A DNA stretch of 13,970 nucleotides, from the NCBI GenBank assembly GCA_003224135.1, contig QHYO01000161.1:1-13970 (forward strand), in the 5' to 3' direction. A program made the position numbers and the translations under genes. The notes under the pieces were generated by a model, which did not search any database, had not been told where the DNA came from, and worked only from the letters and a program-made list of their open reading frames with translations. This document shows, piece after piece, positions 1 to 7,895 of this stretch. The first letter of the stretch is position 1. Each line of letters opens with the position of its first letter. This stretch comes from Acidobacteriota bacterium (GTDB lineage: Bacteria > Acidobacteriota > Terriglobia > Acidiferrales > UBA7541).

Positions 1-202
1 CTTCACCGCTGGTTGAGGCGGCGCGCGTGGCGCCAGTCGCTTTACTCGCGATCACTACCAGCGCGCCGGTGATCACAGATTCCGATTTGTCCAGGACTGT
101 CCCTTGAATCGTGCCGCTAGCTGTGGCTTGGCCGAATGTGGCAGAGCTACCGGCCAGAAGAGTCCAAGCAGCTATTAATGTAAACAGAGTAATTCTTCGC
201 AT
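1..202 (-). CDS. Oar-like TonB-dependent receptor, N-terminus only (partial)
   Basis: Only the first 67 codons are inside the window; the gene runs leftward off the edge. The product begins MRRITLFTLIAAW and has a typical Sec signal peptide (basic start, hydrophobic core, cleavage probably after about residue 23, near FGQ). It is followed by the start of a carboxypeptidase-regulatory-like beta-sandwich, recognisable from GTIQGTVLDKS and the later ITGALVVIASKATGATR. In Acidobacteriota this combination normally opens a protein of about 1,000-1,200 residues: an outer-membrane TonB-dependent beta-barrel of the Oar type, thought to import large substrates or act as an adhesin. The start ATG at 200-202 is preceded by AGGTAGGA, a reasonable ribosome binding site. 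A different surface protein with the same N-terminal domain cannot be excluded because the plug and barrel are not visible. Confidence 0.75.
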   Translation of the reverse strand, partial: MRRITLFTLIAAWTLLAGSSATFGQATASGTIQGTVLDKSESVITGALVVIASKATGATRAASTSGE

Positions 203-237
203 TCATCCTACCTTTCGTAAAGAGAGTGGCCGTTCGT

Positions 238-262
238 TTAGTGAAGAACTTAGTGAAAGAAC
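238..262. repeat. tandem direct repeat upstream of the receptor gene
   Basis: TTAGTGAAGAAC (238-249) is followed directly by TTAGTGAAAGAAC (250-262). The copies differ by one inserted A. The pair lies 36-60 bp upstream of the leftward receptor start at 202, where a promoter or operator would be expected. A regulator-binding role is inference. Confidence 0.5.
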
Positions 263-752
263 CGTTCAGCCGGGCGATGCGTTAAGGACACACCACTTCC
301 CAAGGCTTGCAACAGGTCGTTGAACCAAGATCCCGAAACGTTGTTCGTCCTGCTAGATGGAAAGGTACCGATCAGATGAATCGCTCTGTTACCCGTCTAC
401 CCAGTCAAAAAGGAAACAGAACGGAACCTTCTCGCCCCCCGGCGAGTGGACCTGGCACCCCCTGTTGTAGGTATGGACTAGCAATCCTTTCGCCATTCTC
501 AATTTTTCCTAAGCCGATAATTTTGAGCAATTTAGAGCAAACTGAGAATGAATTATTTACAAATTTCAATCGAAAAATGACAAATTGGATTCGTCATATA
601 CATACTTTCATATACTTGTGCGGACATCGGCATCTGCTAAGCGTCTGCGCACCGTCGTTTGGCATATTTGTCCTGTGTGGCAGGCGCACAGCACAGACAC
701 GGCACGACGCTTCGCCGAAATCGACGGGACCGTGGACGCAAATTTGATGTTC

Positions 753-781
753 TTGACATAGCGGCGCTTACGCGATATGAA
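753..781 (+). promoter_or_regulatory. sigma-70 type promoter for the MFS transporter
   Basis: A perfect -35 box TTGACA (753-758) is separated by 17 bp from TATGAA (776-781), a 4/6 match to the -10 consensus. Transcription would start near 788. That gives the transporter mRNA an untranslated leader of about 240 nt containing the 9-bp perfect hairpin at 927-950. The prediction rests on sequence match alone. Confidence 0.55.
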
Positions 782-908
782 GACGGCGACCAGGGCTTTT
801 TTTCTGAAGACCTGACGCATTTGTTCGCTCATCTGGGCGAGCGTCACAGGGGGGTACTCAGGGAGCAACTGGCGCGGATTACGCAATCGAGTTTTCGGTT
901 TCAAGTCG

Positions 909-956
909 GGGTTTGTAGTTTTACTTCAGGGCCTGCAAGTACAGGCCCTGAAACCC
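909..956. repeat. hairpin repeat, copy C (leader of the transporter)
   Basis: This element begins GGGTTTGTA (909-917) and ends CCCTGAAACCC (946-956), the same outer motifs as the two copies at 11777-11844. Inside it is a perfect inverted repeat: CAGGGCCTG (927-935), a six-base loop, then CAGGCCCTG (942-950). It lies about 75 bp before the transporter start, within the predicted leader. It has no T-run, so it does not look like a simple terminator. Confidence 0.6.
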
Positions 957-1030
957 TGGAACCCGGTTCGCTTTGGAGTTCCGCCTCAAGGCTCAGCTTT
1001 GCCTCGGCGGCGCGCTATTCAGGAGGAAGC

Positions 1031-2527
1031 ATGGCAAGCCGCACGACTGCAATTGCATTGGACGGAACGAGCGAGCACGGTCTGTGGCGAGTCATTCTCG
1101 CCTCGTCCGTCGGCACGATGATCGAGTGGTACGACTTTTATATTTTTGGAAGCCTTGCCGCAGTCCTTTCACTGAAGTTTTATCCTCCCGGAAACGACAC
1201 GTTCGCTTACATCGCGTACCTGGCAACGTTTGCCGTCGGATTTCTGGTGCGACCGTTTGGCGCGCTTTTCTTCGGGCGAATCGGCGATCTTGTCGGGCGC
1301 AAGTACGCGTTCCTGGTGACGCTGTCCATCATGGGAGGTGCGACGGCTCTGATCGGACTCCTTCCCACGTATCAAACGGCGAAATGGTTCGCGCCGATCA
1401 CGCTGATTGTGATTCGCGTTTTGCAGGGATTGGCGCTTGGCGGCGAATACGGCGGAGCGGCGGTCTACGTTGCGGAGCACGTTCCTGACAAAAAACGCGG
1501 TTACTACACCAGCTTCATCCAGATCACGGCGACATTTGGTTTGTTCGTTTCTCTGATTGCGATTCTGCTGACGCAGCAGAGCATGAGCAAGGAAAGTTTC
1601 AACGCGTGGGGCTGGCGCGTGCCGTTTCTCGCTTCCATTCTCCTTGTAACAATCTCGCTTTATGTTCGCTTGAAGATGAAGGAATCACCAATCTTCACGC
1701 AAATCAAGAGCGCCGGGATGGCCTCTGCGCAACCGCTCAAAGATGCGTTTACGAAGTGGGACAACTTGAAGCGGGTGTTGATTTCGCTCTTCGGCGCGAC
1801 GGCGGGACAAGGCGTCGTGTGGTACACCGGACAGTTCTACGCGCTCTTCTATCTGCAAACTATTTTGAGAGTCAACGTTAAGCAGGCAAACATTATCGTG
1901 GCGATTGCACTGCTTTGCGCGATGCCGTTCTTTACGGTATTCGGCGCGCTCTCCGACAAGATCGGACGCAAGTGGTTGATGATGGCGGCATGCCTGATCG
2001 CTGTTGTGACGTACATTCCCATCTACCATGCCATGCATGACGCCGCAGGAAACAACGTTGAGACCGTAGCTCCAGCCAAAGACAAGGCCACGGGGGCCAC
2101 GAAGCTGACGGCAATGACGACCGACCTAAAAACCGGGGCACTGGTTCCGGCAAAGGAAGCGCCGTCGCCGAATGTGCCCAAGTTAGTGCTACTGGTTTTT
2201 ATTCAGGTAATTTACGTGTGCATGATTTACGGGCCGATCGCAGCGTATCTCGTGGAAGCGTTCCCGGCGAAGATTCGCTACACGTCGCTATCGCTTCCAT
2301 ATCACATCGGAAACGGTGTGTTTGGCGGGCTGCTGCCGCTGATTGGATTATGGAGCTGCGCAGCAACGGGTAACATTTATGCCGGATTGTATTACCCGAT
2401 GACCGTGGCCGCTTTGACGTTCGTCGTTGGTAGCCTGCTACTGAAGGAAACGCACGGAACGCGCATCTGGGACGAGGTCGGAGTCGCGAAGCCCGGAGTG
2501 CCCGTATTGCGCAACCCAGCGGATTGA
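1031..2527 (+). CDS. MHS-family MFS transporter (metabolite:H+ symporter type)
   Basis: The 498-residue inner-membrane protein belongs to the metabolite:H+ symporter branch of the major facilitator superfamily (relatives: ProP, ShiA, KgtP). Visible hallmarks are EWYDFYIFG in the first helix (about 32-40), the family motif GRIGDLVGRK (82-91), the MHS signature GLALGGEYGGA (about 133-143), and a second copy of the loop motif, LSDKIGRK (307-314). Hydrophobicity suggests 12 helices. A polar insert of roughly 50 residues (about 336-384), rich in Lys, Ala and Thr, separates helices in the C-terminal half. ATG 1031 was chosen over upstream in-frame starts because AGGAGG lies at 1021-1026 and the conserved protein begins just after it. 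The acetyl-CoA synthetase gene follows after 144 bp on the same strand, so a carboxylate substrate such as acetate or propionate is a reasonable inference, but sequence alone does not set the substrate. Confidence 0.9.
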   Translation: MASRTTAIALDGTSEHGLWRVILASSVGTMIEWYDFYIFGSLAAVLSLKFYPPGNDTFAYIAYLATFAVGFLVRPFGALFFGRIGDLVGRKYAFLVTLSIMGGATALIGLLPTYQTAKWFAPITLIVIRVLQGLALGGEYGGAAVYVAEHVPDKKRGYYTSFIQITATFGLFVSLIAILLTQQSMSKESFNAWGWRVPFLASILLVTISLYVRLKMKESPIFTQIKSAGMASAQPLKDAFTKWDNLKRVLISLFGATAGQGVVWYTGQFYALFYLQTILRVNVKQANIIVAIALLCAMPFFTVFGALSDKIGRKWLMMAACLIAVVTYIPIYHAMHDAAGNNVETVAPAKDKATGATKLTAMTTDLKTGALVPAKEAPSPNVPKLVLLVFIQVIYVCMIYGPIAAYLVEAFPAKIRYTSLSLPYHIGNGVFGGLLPLIGLWSCAATGNIYAGLYYPMTVAALTFVVGSLLLKETHGTRIWDEVGVAKPGVPVLRNPAD

Positions 2528-2671
2528 CTCGCTCCACTTTCCGGTAGCATCATTTTTTGTCGAACTCTATTAGGCGGACTGGTGGCTGCGAGGGCGCGGT
2601 CCGGCCTCGTGACACAATTCAACGCGACCCCTCGTGCACTCTGATCGTTTCCGGGAAAGGAATTTTCCGCC

Positions 2672-4794
2672 GTGGCTAAATCTCGTCCGAAAGAAATCAA
2701 GAAGTCCAACGCAAAACCGCAAACGAAGAGCGCAGCCGCGGTCAAGCCCGCAATGGAACCCAAGTCGAATGAGGCACAGATTGCGGTTCACTGGAAGGAA
2801 GAGGAACTGTTTCGTCCGCCCGCGAGCTTCATTGCACAGGCGAATCTTGTCGATCCGACCTTTATCGACTCGTTTCGTGAAGAGAAATTTCCGGAATGCT
2901 TCCGGCAGTACGCGGATCTTCTGGAATGGGACAGCTACTGGCATACCACGTTGGATACGGAGCAACCTCCGTTTTGGAAGTGGTTCGTCGGCGGGAAGCT
3001 GAACGTCTGCTACAACTGCGTGGATCGGCATCTGGCCACGCACAAAAACAAGGCGGCGTTTATTTTTGTTCCGGAACCAGAGCAGGAAGCGCCGCGAGTT
3101 TTGACGTATCGAGAGCTTTATGTTCGCGTGAACGAAACTGTCGCGTGACAATCCACATGCCGATGATTCCTGAATTGCCGATCACGATGCTGGCATGCGC
3201 GCGTCTTGGCGTTGTCCACTCCGTGGTGTTTGGCGGATTCAGCGGCGAAGCCTGCGGACTGCGCGCCGCCGATTCTGGCAGCCGCATCTTGATTTATGCT
3301 GATGGATATTGGCGCAGCGGAAAATGGGTCGATCACAAGGGCAACGCGGATATTGCGATCGAGACAGCAAAAAAAGAGGGCCAGGAAATTGACAAGGTGC
3401 TCGTCTGGCGGCGGAATCCCGGAAGGACGTCGTCTGAAGCAGCGATGGTCATGGGCCGGGATTTCATTGTTGAAGAAGTTTTGCAGGATTACGTGGGCAA
3501 AATCGTTGCACCGGTTTCGCTCGACGCCGAAGCGCCGCTCTTCCTGATGTACACCAGTGGCACAACCGGAAAACCGAAAGGATGCCAGCATCGCACGGGC
3601 GGATATCTGGCGTACGTCGCAGGAACATCGAAATATTACCAGGACATCCATCCCGGGGACGTTTACTGGTGCATGGCGGACATTGGCTGGATCACTGGGC
3701 ACTCATACATTGTGTATGGACCGCTTGCGCTCGCCGCTACGAGCGTTCTCTACGAAGGAGTGCCGCAATTTCCGGACGCGGGCCGTCCGTGGCGCATCGC
3801 CGAACGACTCGATGTGAATATTTTCCACACTTCGCCGACCGCGATACGCATGTTGCGTAAAGCCGGACCGGACGAACCCGCCAAGTACAACTACAAATTC
3901 AAGCACATGACGACTGTGGGCGAACCGATCGAGCCGGAAGTGTGGCGGTGGTATTTCGACGTGGTTGGGAAGGGCAACGCGGTTATTGTTGACACCTGGT
4001 GGCAAACGGAAACGGGCGGCTTTTTGTGCACAACAAAGCCCGCGCTCGATCCGATGAAGCCCGGGAGCGCAGGGCCGGGGACGCTCGGAATTTATCCTGT
4101 GATTTGGGATGAAAACGGCAAAGAGGTGAAGCCCGGGCAGAATGCAGCGGGCAATATATGTATTCGGAACCCGTGGCCGGGAATCATGCAGACCATATGG
4201 GGAGATCCCGAACGCTTTACGAAGCAATACTATTCGAAGTATTGCAAGGATGCGAATAGCACGGACTGGCGCGACTGGCCGTACTTCGCGGGCGATGGCG
4301 CGATGATTTCCGCTGACGGCTACTACCGCATTCTTGGCCGCGTAGATGACGTGATCAACGTCGCCGGGCATCGTCTCGGCACCAAAGAGATCGAATCCGC
4401 CTGCCTTACGGTGACGGAAATCGCCGAAGCTGCGGTCGTACCGGTGGTTGACGAAATTAAAGGGCGGGTGCCCGAAGTTTATATTTCGATCAAGCCGGGC
4501 CTTCATCCGAATAAACAGGTGATCGACAAGGTCATGCACACCATCGAAACGATGATCGGAAAGATCGCGCGCCCGAAGCGAATCCATGTGGTGCCGGATA
4601 TGCCGAAAACGCGGTCGGGCAAGATCATGCGTCGCGTGCTTGCCGCGATTTCTAATCGCATGCATACCGGCGACATCACGACGCTCGCGAATCCGGATAT
4701 CGTTGAGCAAATTCGTGAACTCGTTCAGGGGCGGGACGCGACGCCGCTTAGCGAGGGCCCGGCGGACATCAAACTTTTTGGCGAAGAACAGTAG
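2672..4794 (+). pseudogene. acs: acetyl-CoA synthetase, frame broken by internal deletion
   Basis: Acs activates acetate to acetyl-CoA through acetyl-AMP. Two frames together give nearly the whole protein. The N-terminal part (GTG at 2672, GGGAAAGGA just upstream) runs through TYRELYVRVNE and stops at 3146-3148. The remainder resumes in another frame at RVTIHMPMIPELP and runs to 4794. The family has about 15 residues between these two blocks; only 5 nt remain, so about 40 nt are missing near 3136-3142. The rest is well preserved: ATP-binding YTSGTTGKPKG (3550-3582), WWQTETGG (3997-4020), the hinge region GRVDDVINVAGHRLGTKE, and PKTRSGKIMRR, whose Lys (4621-4623) is the usual catalytic and acetylated residue. 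Such conservation suggests a very recent lesion or an assembly error. It lies behind the transporter, probably co-transcribed with it. As written, the sequence encodes no full enzyme. Confidence 0.9.
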
Positions 4795-4860
4795 AATTGT
4801 TTAAAGGTGAGATGCCGGGTAATCGCACGAGCCGCGCGACGCATCGTTCGCCAACGACGG

Positions 4861-5150
4861 TCACGACTTGAACGGATTAACCACCCGCACGCCGCCTGAT
4901 ATTTGTACGTGATTAAGATCTTCTGTGTAGAGAATTTCTGCACCAGAACTGTGCGCTGCATTGATAATCAGGCCATCCCGAAAAGAAACCTGATATTGCT
5001 CCTCAATTTCGAGTGCACGCAACACCGAGTCTCCATTGTTCACAAAGACTTCCCACTCTTGAAGCTCGGTGACGATCTTACGGATTTCAATTCCGGGGAA
5101 AAACGGTTTCCTGAGCTGGCCAATGGAACCCAGAGGAGGTCCGGTCAGAG
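4861..5150 (-). pseudogene. C-terminal remnant of a PIN-domain (VapC-like) toxin
   Basis: The leftward frame shows the second half of a PIN ribonuclease domain: IRKIVTELQEWEV, then SFRDGLIINAAHSSGAEILY, TEDLNH and a terminal VRVVNPF. Active PIN domains use about four acidic residues. The two C-terminal ones are visible (Asp in FRDGL, Asp or Glu in TEDL). The N-terminal strand with the first Asp (usually D-x-N) and the middle Glu region are absent. Recognisable similarity begins near 5115, and the fragment abuts the stop codon of the upstream pentapeptide gene (5151-5153) with no start codon or ribosome binding site of its own. I infer truncation of a toxin of about 130-140 residues. No antitoxin gene is visible next to it. 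It is unlikely to be made or active. Confidence 0.7.
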
Positions 5151-7382
5151 TTATTTCGCACCGCATTGGGCTTGCACGGCTTGGAGTACGTCGGCGTCGA
5201 ATTGGGCGCTGCTCCATCCACGTGAGGAGCAGACCTGGGTTGCGGTTAAGCCGAGCGCCCCGCGGAAATCCGCTCCATCGAGTTGTGCGCCGTCCATCGG
5301 GGCATCTCGCAACACTGCTCCCTGGAAAGTAGCGCCGCGTAGACCCGTATTCCGCAAGTCCGCGCCGAGCAGAATCGTGCCTTTGAATTGCGCTCCGGCA
5401 AATTGGGCGCCAGTCAGCTTCGCTCCGGAAAAATCCGTCAACTCGAGATTCGCCAGCGAAAACTCGGCTTCCTGCACTTGCGTGTCGCGCATGTCACTGC
5501 GCGTCAAATCCGCGCGCAGCCAATTGGTGTGACGCAAAGATGCGCCGTAAAGCGAGGCGCCGGCAAGTTTTGCTCCTGCGAAACTTGCGTTCTCGAATAT
5601 CGAGTAAGTCATATCGCTGCCACGAAGGTCCGCGCCAGTGAGGTTCGCGTCTTTACCATCCGCGGAGATGAATAGAGCGTGGTCGGCCCGGGCGTGGTCA
5701 AGCACAGCATCACGAAGGTGCGCCTCGCGAAGGTTGGCGTTGCGCAAATCCGCCTCGGTCAGATATGCGCCGACTAACCGCGCTCCGGCGAGCACGGCGC
5801 GATACGCTCTCGCATAGCGCAAGCTATTTTCATTCAACTTGGCGCCAGCACCGTCTCCTGGCGCGTCGTTTGCACTTGCGAGGCGCGCCCGTGGCGAAAC
5901 GAGAGTCGCTTCGATCAAATCCGCATAAGGACGATAACCCACCAGCCGGAACGCTTCGGCCGCCCAACGTCTGGGACTTGCGCTGAAATATCTGCGCGAG
6001 GCGTCTGAATCCGCCGGGACACCCAGGATCACGCCGCACGAAAGCAGCAGCAAAATCAGTCCGGCCGCAATGGGCGCACGCAAGGTCAGAAACGCCATGC
6101 GAGCGACGCTTCGCGAACTTGGACGCCGCATTTCACCGCTGCGAATCACGCGGCTCACAACCGAGGGCAGCCCTGTCGCCACGCTGACGCTGAGCATAAA
6201 AAACAGAACATGTAACGAAGTGCCCCGCATATCCTGGCGCACGAGATAGCGGACCCATAGCAAGACTGTCGTGGCAGGCACGGCCCAATAGGCGAGCGAC
6301 GTAGCGATTACGTTTTCCATCCAGGACACAGGAGTCTTGGTTTCACGGAGCCAACGGAAGTGGCGCCGCACGAGACCCATCAAATACCAGGGCCCGCCGT
6401 GCTCTACGGTTTGGCCATCCGGAAAGACCGCCGGCAAAGCCGCCATACTGCTCCAGACGCGGAGGAGTAGAAACTGGAACCGCACAAACAGAACAAGCAA
6501 CAGGATCGGTGCGATCAAATAGAAACCGTTGATGGGAAGGATATTCCCCAAGCGCGAGACTGCAATGGTCTGGCCATCCAGAATCAAGCGCGGGTCGCTG
6601 GTGGTAGCGACGCAAAGCGCGCACAATGCGCAAACCGTGAGCATCAGAAAATAAAACCACCGGGCGCTGCGAGTCGCTTCCCAGACTGCTTTCGATCCGT
6701 CAATCGAGGAAATTGTTTCGGGCAGCATGGCATCGTACAAATTTGCGCCGCCCAACCGGCCTAACCACAGGCCCTCGGCACCATATAATGTTGCGCCCAT
6801 CAGGTTCGCGCCGCGCAGTTCCGTTCCCAGGAGATTTGCGTTGCACAAGTCCGCCTGTACCAGCGAAGCATGGCGAAGATTCGCCATCGAAAGATCCGCG
6901 CCGCGCAGATTCGCGCGCTGCAGAAAGGCACCCTGCAGATTCACGCCGGTAAGATCGGCGTTCTCGAGATTTACGCCGCACAAATCCGCTTTTGTTCCGC
7001 CTTCGCCACCGGTCTCGACCCAGATTCTGTGCTGGTCGAGAATCGAAGCAAGCTCAAGCAACCACCCGCCTTGCGAGGGCTCGGCAGTTTTGGAGGTGTC
7101 ACTGCTTTCGTGGGCATCGACTTCGGCGTGCTCGATGGCTGCAAGTTCAGTTTCTACACTTTTGGTTTGGGTTGGCTCGGCTTGCGCGCTCTCGACCTCA
7201 ATGGTGTCAACTTCGCACGGGGACGCATCGTCGATGGCAGTCTGTTTGTCTGACGGCGCTTCCGTTTTTACGAGTTCCGCGATCGCGCTCTCCATTTCCG
7301 CAATTCTCTTGAGCGCATACAACTCCTGCGGCGTAGCCATTCTTTCTGTTTGCGGTTCTTCTGAGGTCTTTGGCAGTAACAT
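5151..7382 (-). CDS. pentapeptide-repeat membrane protein with two repeat domains
   Basis: The 743-residue product is uninterrupted. Residues 1-105 are acidic, low-complexity sequence. Residues 129-205 form a first pentapeptide-repeat block (units such as ADLTG, ANLRG, ADLSM). Five hydrophobic segments follow, at about 241-261, 283-309, 358-378, 388-408 and 430-455. A second, longer repeat block occupies about 528-710 (ADLRN, AKLTG, AQFKG, ADLRN). The tail 711-743 has two Cys and no repeats. Pentapeptide repeats (A[DN]LXX) fold as right-handed quadrilateral beta-helices; known roles include DNA mimicry, but most are unknown. The start at 7382 lacks a strong ribosome binding site. ATG 7338-7340 (product MATPQELYAL) is a credible alternative giving 729 residues. 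A palindrome at 7400-7414 lies just upstream. Function is unknown; a membrane-anchored scaffold is only a guess. The truncated PIN gene follows directly. Confidence 0.85.
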   Translation of the reverse strand: MLLPKTSEEPQTERMATPQELYALKRIAEMESAIAELVKTEAPSDKQTAIDDASPCEVDTIEVESAQAEPTQTKSVETELAAIEHAEVDAHESSDTSKTAEPSQGGWLLELASILDQHRIWVETGGEGGTKADLCGVNLENADLTGVNLQGAFLQRANLRGADLSMANLRHASLVQADLCNANLLGTELRGANLMGATLYGAEGLWLGRLGGANLYDAMLPETISSIDGSKAVWEATRSARWFYFLMLTVCALCALCVATTSDPRLILDGQTIAVSRLGNILPINGFYLIAPILLLVLFVRFQFLLLRVWSSMAALPAVFPDGQTVEHGGPWYLMGLVRRHFRWLRETKTPVSWMENVIATSLAYWAVPATTVLLWVRYLVRQDMRGTSLHVLFFMLSVSVATGLPSVVSRVIRSGEMRRPSSRSVARMAFLTLRAPIAAGLILLLLSCGVILGVPADSDASRRYFSASPRRWAAEAFRLVGYRPYADLIEATLVSPRARLASANDAPGDGAGAKLNENSLRYARAYRAVLAGARLVGAYLTEADLRNANLREAHLRDAVLDHARADHALFISADGKDANLTGADLRGSDMTYSIFENASFAGAKLAGASLYGASLRHTNWLRADLTRSDMRDTQVQEAEFSLANLELTDFSGAKLTGAQFAGAQFKGTILLGADLRNTGLRGATFQGAVLRDAPMDGAQLDGADFRGALGLTATQVCSSRGWSSAQFDADVLQAVQAQCGAK

Positions 7383-7895
7383 TTTTCTTGGCAGATTGCG
7401 ACCGCGGAGCGGTCAACCTTTCTTGTGCTGCGCCATTACGCGAGCCGATTGTCCGGCAGGCTTTACCCATCGAAAGTGTGCCGATTGTGCAGACGGGCAC
7501 GCATCGCTAGGCAGCGGTCATAATCGCCGACTGATTGAAAAATGTCTCCTGCTCTGAAGGACAGGAGGCGCAAATGCAGCATTGCCATTCGTTTCATCAA
7601 CTGTCGCAGTGTTTCTGGGGACATACCTTCAGCAGCTAAGCGGCACCACAATCCGTAAATCTTTGAGCGGTCACGCCTTAATACGCATACCAAAATCTGT
7701 ATCTCATCCTAGGACTTTCGTTCGCTGTTCCGCTAGACCGCGAATGCAGACCCAAAACGGCTGAGCCCAAACCGTCCGCAAGGTCAGTTGCCGGAGAACG
7801 CCTCCTTCCGGTACTTTCCGCTCGCAGGTTGCAATGCATGTTCTCCTGCGACGTAACCGAAGCGATGTGACGCAGGTAGACAAGAGAAAGTGCAG
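7383..7895. other. 513-bp divergent intergenic region, no recognised gene
   Basis: This stretch separates the leftward pentapeptide gene from the rightward pseudopilin and must hold both promoters, although I see no close match to consensus boxes. A 76-codon leftward frame (7463-7693, TTG start) has no recognisable motif. A short inverted repeat CTCCTG/CAGGAG lies at 7546-7567. No riboswitch consensus was recognised. Confidence 0.5.
7400..7414. promoter_or_regulatory. 15-bp palindrome upstream of the pentapeptide gene
   Basis: GACCGC (7400-7405), GGA, GCGGTC (7409-7414) is a perfect six-base inverted repeat with a three-base centre. It ends 17 bp before the leftward start at 7382. It could be an operator or a small RNA hairpin that covers the start region. 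Chance occurrence in GC-rich DNA is possible. Confidence 0.35.

Larger units (their letters stand above)
203..1030. other. 828-bp region without a convincing gene
   Basis: Short open frames exist here on both strands, but none has a plausible start with a ribosome binding site or a recognisable domain. The stretch must hold the promoter of the leftward receptor gene at its left end and the promoter and leader of the rightward transporter at its right end. Between them, 541-620 is about 74% A+T, far above the surroundings, and carries two copies of TCATATAC (594-601 and 608-615). The hairpin repeat at 909-956 lies in the transporter leader. Confidence 0.6.

Noticed and set aside
453..468. TGGCAC followed by TTG, resembling a sigma-54 promoter
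   Set aside because: The TTG lies one base too far and reads TTGT rather than TTGC, and no gene starts within 500 bp downstream.
608..904. Leftward open frame of 98 codons in the long intergenic region
   Set aside because: TTG start, no ribosome binding site, Arg-rich antisense-like composition and no recognisable motif.
659..1030. In-frame upstream extension of the transporter by 124 residues
   Set aside because: The extension has no transporter-like sequence, overlaps the predicted promoter and hairpin, and the AGGAGG at 1021-1026 fixes the start at 1031.
3124..3160. Programmed frameshifting to rescue acs or the response regulator
   Set aside because: Conserved residues are physically missing at the junctions, so no shift of frame could restore the normal proteins, and no slippery site is seen.
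3703..4710. Leftward open frame of 335 codons inside acs
   Set aside because: It lies opposite strongly conserved acs codons and has the His/Arg-rich look of an antisense shadow.
5170..7000. Short periodic repeats of about 15 bp on the DNA level
   Set aside because: They are explained by codons of the pentapeptide repeats and are not a CRISPR array or separate repeat element.
7463..7693. Leftward 76-codon frame upstream of the pentapeptide gene
   Set aside because: TTG start, no ribosome binding site and no family recognised; composition is not clearly coding.
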